A DNA stretch of 37,881 nt from Fervidifonticultor_A octavus_A (lineage in GTDB: Bacteria > Sysuimicrobiota > Sysuimicrobiia > Sysuimicrobiales > Humicultoraceae): NCBI GenBank assembly GCA_031459655.1, contig JAVKID010000013.1:1-37881 (forward strand), given 5' to 3'. This document shows positions 35,461 to 37,881 of the stretch, in pieces (position 1 is the stretch's first letter; every line of letters begins with the position of its first letter). The position numbers and the translations under genes are program-made. Under the pieces are notes generated by a model that did not search any database, was not told the origin of the DNA, and worked only from the letters and a program-made list of their open reading frames with translations.

Positions 35461-35707
35461 GGTTCAACAGGTGCACGCTGAGTTCGTCCAGGAAGGCCGA
35501 CAGGTAGGCGGCGCCGACCTCCTGGGCCGGGGTCCCCGGCCGCAGGACCTCGTCGGGGACCTTGAGGGTCGCAACGATGTCGTGGACGTGCGGGCGGAGC
35601 GTGGTCAGGTACATGTGCAGGGACTTCCTCGCGGAGCGCGTGTGCGGCACCGGCAGCACGAAACCGTGCCGACGCTCGCCGGGCTCCAGCCGGCGGTCGC
35701 CTCTCAT
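35453..35707 (-). CDS. Hypothetical protein, 84 aa
   Basis: From an ATG at 35707 with GGGAGG eight bases upstream (a GTG at 35740 is an alternative). The sequence MRGDRRLEPGERRHGFVLPV, then SARKSLHMYLTTLRPHVHDIVATLKVPDEV and TPAQEVGAAYLSAFLDELSVHLLN, is mostly helical in its second half. I do not recognise the family. The stop overlaps the start of the 131-aa gene, so the two are translated together. Confidence 0.55.
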   Translation of the reverse strand: MRGDRRLEPGERRHGFVLPVPHTRSARKSLHMYLTTLRPHVHDIVATLKVPDEVLRPGTPAQEVGAAYLSAFLDELSVHLLNRE

Positions 35708-35740
35708 CTCCGCCACCTCCCATGGGATCCGCGCGATCAC

Positions 35741-36214
35741 CTACGCGTGCGGGACCGTGAACTCGATCACCTTGGGGCCGGCCAGCCGCACGTAGTCCGC
35801 CGTCGCGAGTGAGATCGTCTCCCGATGGGAGCAGGCGTTGAACACCACCCGCGGTTGCTCGTGAAGGCGACGGTCCATGTACACGGGCATTCCGTACAGG
35901 TTTCCAAAGGGCGGCATCGCCCCGGTCTCGCAGTCGGGGAACTTGGCGGCAAACTCCTCCTCGCGGGCTAACCGGGCGACCTTGGCCCCCAGCGCCACCC
36001 GCAGGCGCACGAGGTCCACGCGGGAGGCCGCCGGCAACACCAGCATCACCTGCTGGCCGTCCACGTCGGCGATGACGACCTTGGCGAACTGCCGGCCCGG
36101 CACGTGCTCTACGGCGGCGATTTCCTGGGCGGTGTAGGCTTCAGGGTGGGGCGTGACCTCGTACCGGACGCCCTGCTCGCGAAGGTAGGCTTCGAGACGT
36201 TCACGTCCGCGCAT
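35741..36214 (-). CDS. YbaK/ProX-type aminoacyl-tRNA deacylase
   Basis: 157 residues from an ATG at 36214 with AAGGAGG. Signatures: YEVTPHPEAYTAQEIAAVEHVPGRQFAKVVIADVDGQQVMLVLPA (with the conserved Lys of the deacylase site), ARLAREEEFAAKFPDCETGAMPPFGNLYGMPVYMD (the G-x-x-PPFG loop) and ISLATADYVRLAGPKVIEF. These free-standing editing enzymes hydrolyse mischarged Cys- or Ala-tRNAPro and related tRNAs. A cytoplasmic, non-essential quality-control role is expected. Confidence 0.9.
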   Translation of the reverse strand: MRGRERLEAYLREQGVRYEVTPHPEAYTAQEIAAVEHVPGRQFAKVVIADVDGQQVMLVLPAASRVDLVRLRVALGAKVARLAREEEFAAKFPDCETGAMPPFGNLYGMPVYMDRRLHEQPRVVFNACSHRETISLATADYVRLAGPKVIEFTVPHA

Positions 36215-36242
36215 GCCTCGCCTCCTTTCCTGGGGTTGCCGA

Positions 36243-36638
36243 CTATCGTCCTCCGGTCGTCCACGCGCGCGCAATGAGGGCGGCCTGCGTGAGGGCGATC
36301 AGGGCCATGGCGCGGGCCTCGTCCCAGGTGAGTTCACGGGCGAACGTCCGGCGGAAGAACCCGCCCGGGCGCAGCCCGTACTGGACGAGCCCGGCCGCCA
36401 GCACCAGGACGCCGTAGAGCAGGTGCAGGCCGCGACGGGGCCGGGCGCCCCCCAGGAACAGGCCAGCGCCGACCAGCACCTGCAGGGCGACCAGGAGCAG
36501 TGCGACGAGGCTGAGCGTCCAGAACCACGGCGGCAACGACCGGCGCCCGACCGCGCAGGCGCCCGCGATCACTGCGAGGAGCGCGTACCCCACCATGAGC
36601 CCGAACAGCAGGACCGGCGCGGCGTGAACGGTCTCCAT
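36243..36638 (-). CDS. Small membrane protein, 131 aa, unknown
   Basis: About four membrane helices: PVLLFGLMVGYALLAVIAGACAV, WFWTLSLVALLLVALQVLVGAGLFLGG, LLYGVLVLAAGLVQYGL and a C-terminal helix (ARAMALIALTQAALIARAW). An Arg/Pro loop (GGARPRRGLHLL) lies between helices two and three. I recognise no family. The ATG at 36638 is chosen over a GTG at 36671, as neither has an ideal ribosome site. It ends 28 bases before the ybaK start and may be co-transcribed. Confidence 0.6.
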   Translation of the reverse strand: METVHAAPVLLFGLMVGYALLAVIAGACAVGRRSLPPWFWTLSLVALLLVALQVLVGAGLFLGGARPRRGLHLLYGVLVLAAGLVQYGLRPGGFFRRTFARELTWDEARAMALIALTQAALIARAWTTGGR

Positions 36639-36850
36639 GACCCGAATGGGCTCCTGGAGGGGACGTTCCACGCTGTCCAGGACGGCCCCTGCCGCCCTGC
36701 TTCAGCCTGCGGGCCCGGTCACGTCTAGATCCATGGAGTCCCCCGGGGGCATGGCGGGGGATGAGCGCAGATGAGGCGGGCCTGGGAGTCTACCCCGCAG
36801 TGGGGTCACCCGGATGCGGCGCGAGGACAAAACGGGTATAGAAACCAGGC

Positions 36851-36879
36851 CGGCGGGCGCGGTGGTCCCGCGCCCGCCG
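36851..36879 (-). terminator. Rho-independent-like terminator of the HU gene
   Basis: A perfect 12-base GC stem (arms 36851-36862 and 36868-36879) with a 5-base loop, located 27 bases after the HU stop. On the minus strand it is followed by CCTGGTTTCTAT and later TTTT, only a moderate T-tract. The stem is very stable, so termination is likely. The 200 bases between it and the membrane-protein gene hold nothing else I can name. Confidence 0.6.
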
Positions 36880-36905
36880 CTGTCGGGGTGCGTGCAGGCA
36901 GACGA

Positions 36906-37193
36906 CTACCGCCCGCCGAGGATGGCGTCCTTGGCGGCCTTGGCGACGCGGAAGCGGACGACGCGTCGGGCCGGAATCTTGATCGGCTCCCCCGTCTGCG
37001 GGTTGCGTCCCATCCGGGCCTTGCGGTTGACCAGAACCAGCTTCCCGATGCCCGGGATCGTAAACGAGTTCTTCGCCTCCCGGTAGGCCAGATGGGCCAG
37101 GTGTTCCAGGAACTGGTTGGCGACCTTCTTGGTGACGCCAACCTTTCCCGCGAGGTAGTCGGCGATCTTCGCCTTCGTCATCGGCTTTGCCAT
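36906..37193 (-). CDS. hup: HU-family DNA-binding protein
   Basis: 95 residues from an ATG at 37193 with GGGAGGTGG upstream. Typical HU: MTKAKIADYLAGKVGVTKKVANQFLEHL, then FTIPGIGKLVLVNRKARMGRNPQTGEPIKIPARRVVRFRVAKAAKDAI. The arm carries the intercalating proline (RNPQTGE). Nucleoid compaction and DNA bending as a dimer. The longer upstream frame has no conserved residues. Confidence 0.95.
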   Translation of the reverse strand: MAKPMTKAKIADYLAGKVGVTKKVANQFLEHLAHLAYREAKNSFTIPGIGKLVLVNRKARMGRNPQTGEPIKIPARRVVRFRVAKAAKDAILGGR

Positions 37194-37683
37194 GCATCCA
37201 CCTCCCGCGTCAGGTCTTCGGAGTTGGCGATTCCGCGGCGGGCGTGAAATCCCTGCATGGATCGGGCCTCCGCAAGCCGCCCGCGAGCACGTCAGCCCGG
37301 CCTCGATGCAGGAAGACAAGAAGGCGATTCAGCGGGCGGAGAACTGAAGGAGGATGGGGTCGTCCCGTCGAATTACGCCGCAATGTCAAGAGTTGCAAGA
37401 CAGATTCAGACGGTTAACGCCAAGGTGGTGATGCAGATTACCGGGGTCCCGCCGCAGGGATCCAATGCGTGAGGGATGATGTGTACCGACTCCCAGGGGA
37501 TCTCCACCGCGTGTCGCCCCTACAGAAGCGTCTGACTTCCTGAGAACTGCATCTGACCCTGCCTTCGCGAGCCGCGCCTCAATCACAAGATGAATCCACA
37601 TCCCGCGGGGCTGCCGGTTGCGATTGTTTCAGTCGACTCAGGGCTGGTCCACCAGCAACCGACGCGTCGGGGAGGGGATTGCC
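37194..37683. other. 490-base intergenic region without a recognised gene
   Basis: Divergent interval between HU and the last gene, clearly less GC-rich than the genes around it. On the minus strand TTGACA appears upstream of HU (near 37387) but no matching -10 box lies at the right distance. Short frames here are not convincing and no tRNA-like cloverleaf is seen. It presumably holds both promoters. Confidence 0.4.
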
Positions 37684-37881
37684 ATGAGAGCAAGCCGAAG
37701 GTGGCTCGTCATTGCGGTCCTCGCGGTACTCACGATTCCTGCACTGCGAGACCAACCTGCCCTGGCTCAAACACAGGCGTTTGTCGCCACCGGCCAGGCC
37801 AGGATCATCGGGGGGAACATTAACCTCGCTCAGCAGCGGGCCCTGGAAGCCGCATTGCGGTTCGCGCTGGAGGCGGCGCTC
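37684..37881 (+). CDS. Secreted protein, N-terminal part (runs off window)
   Basis: 66 codons from an ATG at 37684, preceded by GGAGGGG. A signal peptide (RRWLVIAVLAVLTIPAL, cleavage near ALAQ) is followed by FVATGQARIIGGNINLAQQRALEAALRFALEAA. The last part resembles the start of FlgT/LPP20-like flagellar-assembly domains, where xAxGxAxIxxGNxxxAxxxALxxALRxAVExA is usual. The resemblance is short; treat as a secreted protein of uncertain function. Confidence 0.6.
   Translation, partial: MRASRRWLVIAVLAVLTIPALRDQPALAQTQAFVATGQARIIGGNINLAQQRALEAALRFALEAAL

Overview
This is a GC-rich (about 70% by eye), densely coded bacterial chromosome segment with no rRNA, tRNA, CRISPR array or intact mobile element that I can see. 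GTG starts are common, 4-bp ATGA/GTGA overlaps are frequent, and Shine-Dalgarno sites of AGGAGG type precede most genes. Strand mixing, HU, GmhA, PduO-type adenosyltransferase and two S9 peptidases fit an uncultured high-GC lineage (for example the Armatimonadota/Sysuimicrobiota, Rokubacteria or Chloroflexota neighbourhood). The sequence alone does not settle which.

Layout. 1-599 (-) is the N-terminal part of an ion-transporter-superfamily permease. 600-2290 is a decayed interval with remnants of a PPOX/F420-type enzyme, a metallo-beta-lactamase-fold protein and a cupredoxin. 2292-3899 (-) holds a GNAT acetyltransferase and malate dehydrogenase. Divergently, 4150-12437 (+) is a dicarboxylic-acid operon in the order sdhC-sdhD-fumC-frdA-frdB-frdC-frdD-unknown 118-aa gene-sdhA-sdhB. 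A complete E. coli-type fumarate reductase and fumarase are inserted between the membrane and the catalytic halves of a succinate dehydrogenase. With mdh, the locus encodes interconversion of succinate, fumarate, malate and oxaloacetate in both redox directions. An alkyltransferase-like gene with no canonical start codon follows.

12651-15271 (-) is an ArsR-type regulator, small HTH protein and MFS exporter operon with a readable promoter and an operator palindrome at the start site. 15389-22139 (-) is a second operon: GntR/UTRA regulator, oligopeptide-type ABC transporter (binding protein plus two permeases, no ATPase), class I glutamine-amidotransferase-like hydrolase, AtuA-family protein and DUF4387 protein. 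Its binding protein is circularly permuted relative to the normal family order. A nested, one-turn-spaced TGGT/ACCA operator precedes the regulator. 22249-28132 (-) holds an S9 peptidase and a three-gene iron/polyamine-type ABC importer.

28302-29481 (+) is gmhA followed by a D-threonine-aldolase-like gene that has lost its middle. 29367-32028 (-) is a cobalamin adenosyltransferase and a second S9 peptidase. 32268-36638 (-) is a mixed cluster: metallophosphoesterase, CcmH-like heme lyase subunit, helical-repeat protein, polytopic membrane protein, two unknown small proteins, YbaK deacylase and a small membrane protein. HU (36906-37193, -) has a strong hairpin downstream. A secreted protein begins at 37684 (+) and runs off the window.

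The strongest candidates for something undescribed are the nested SQR/QFR operon with its unknown 118-aa member, and the permuted binding protein in the GntR/AtuA/DUF4387 uptake operon.
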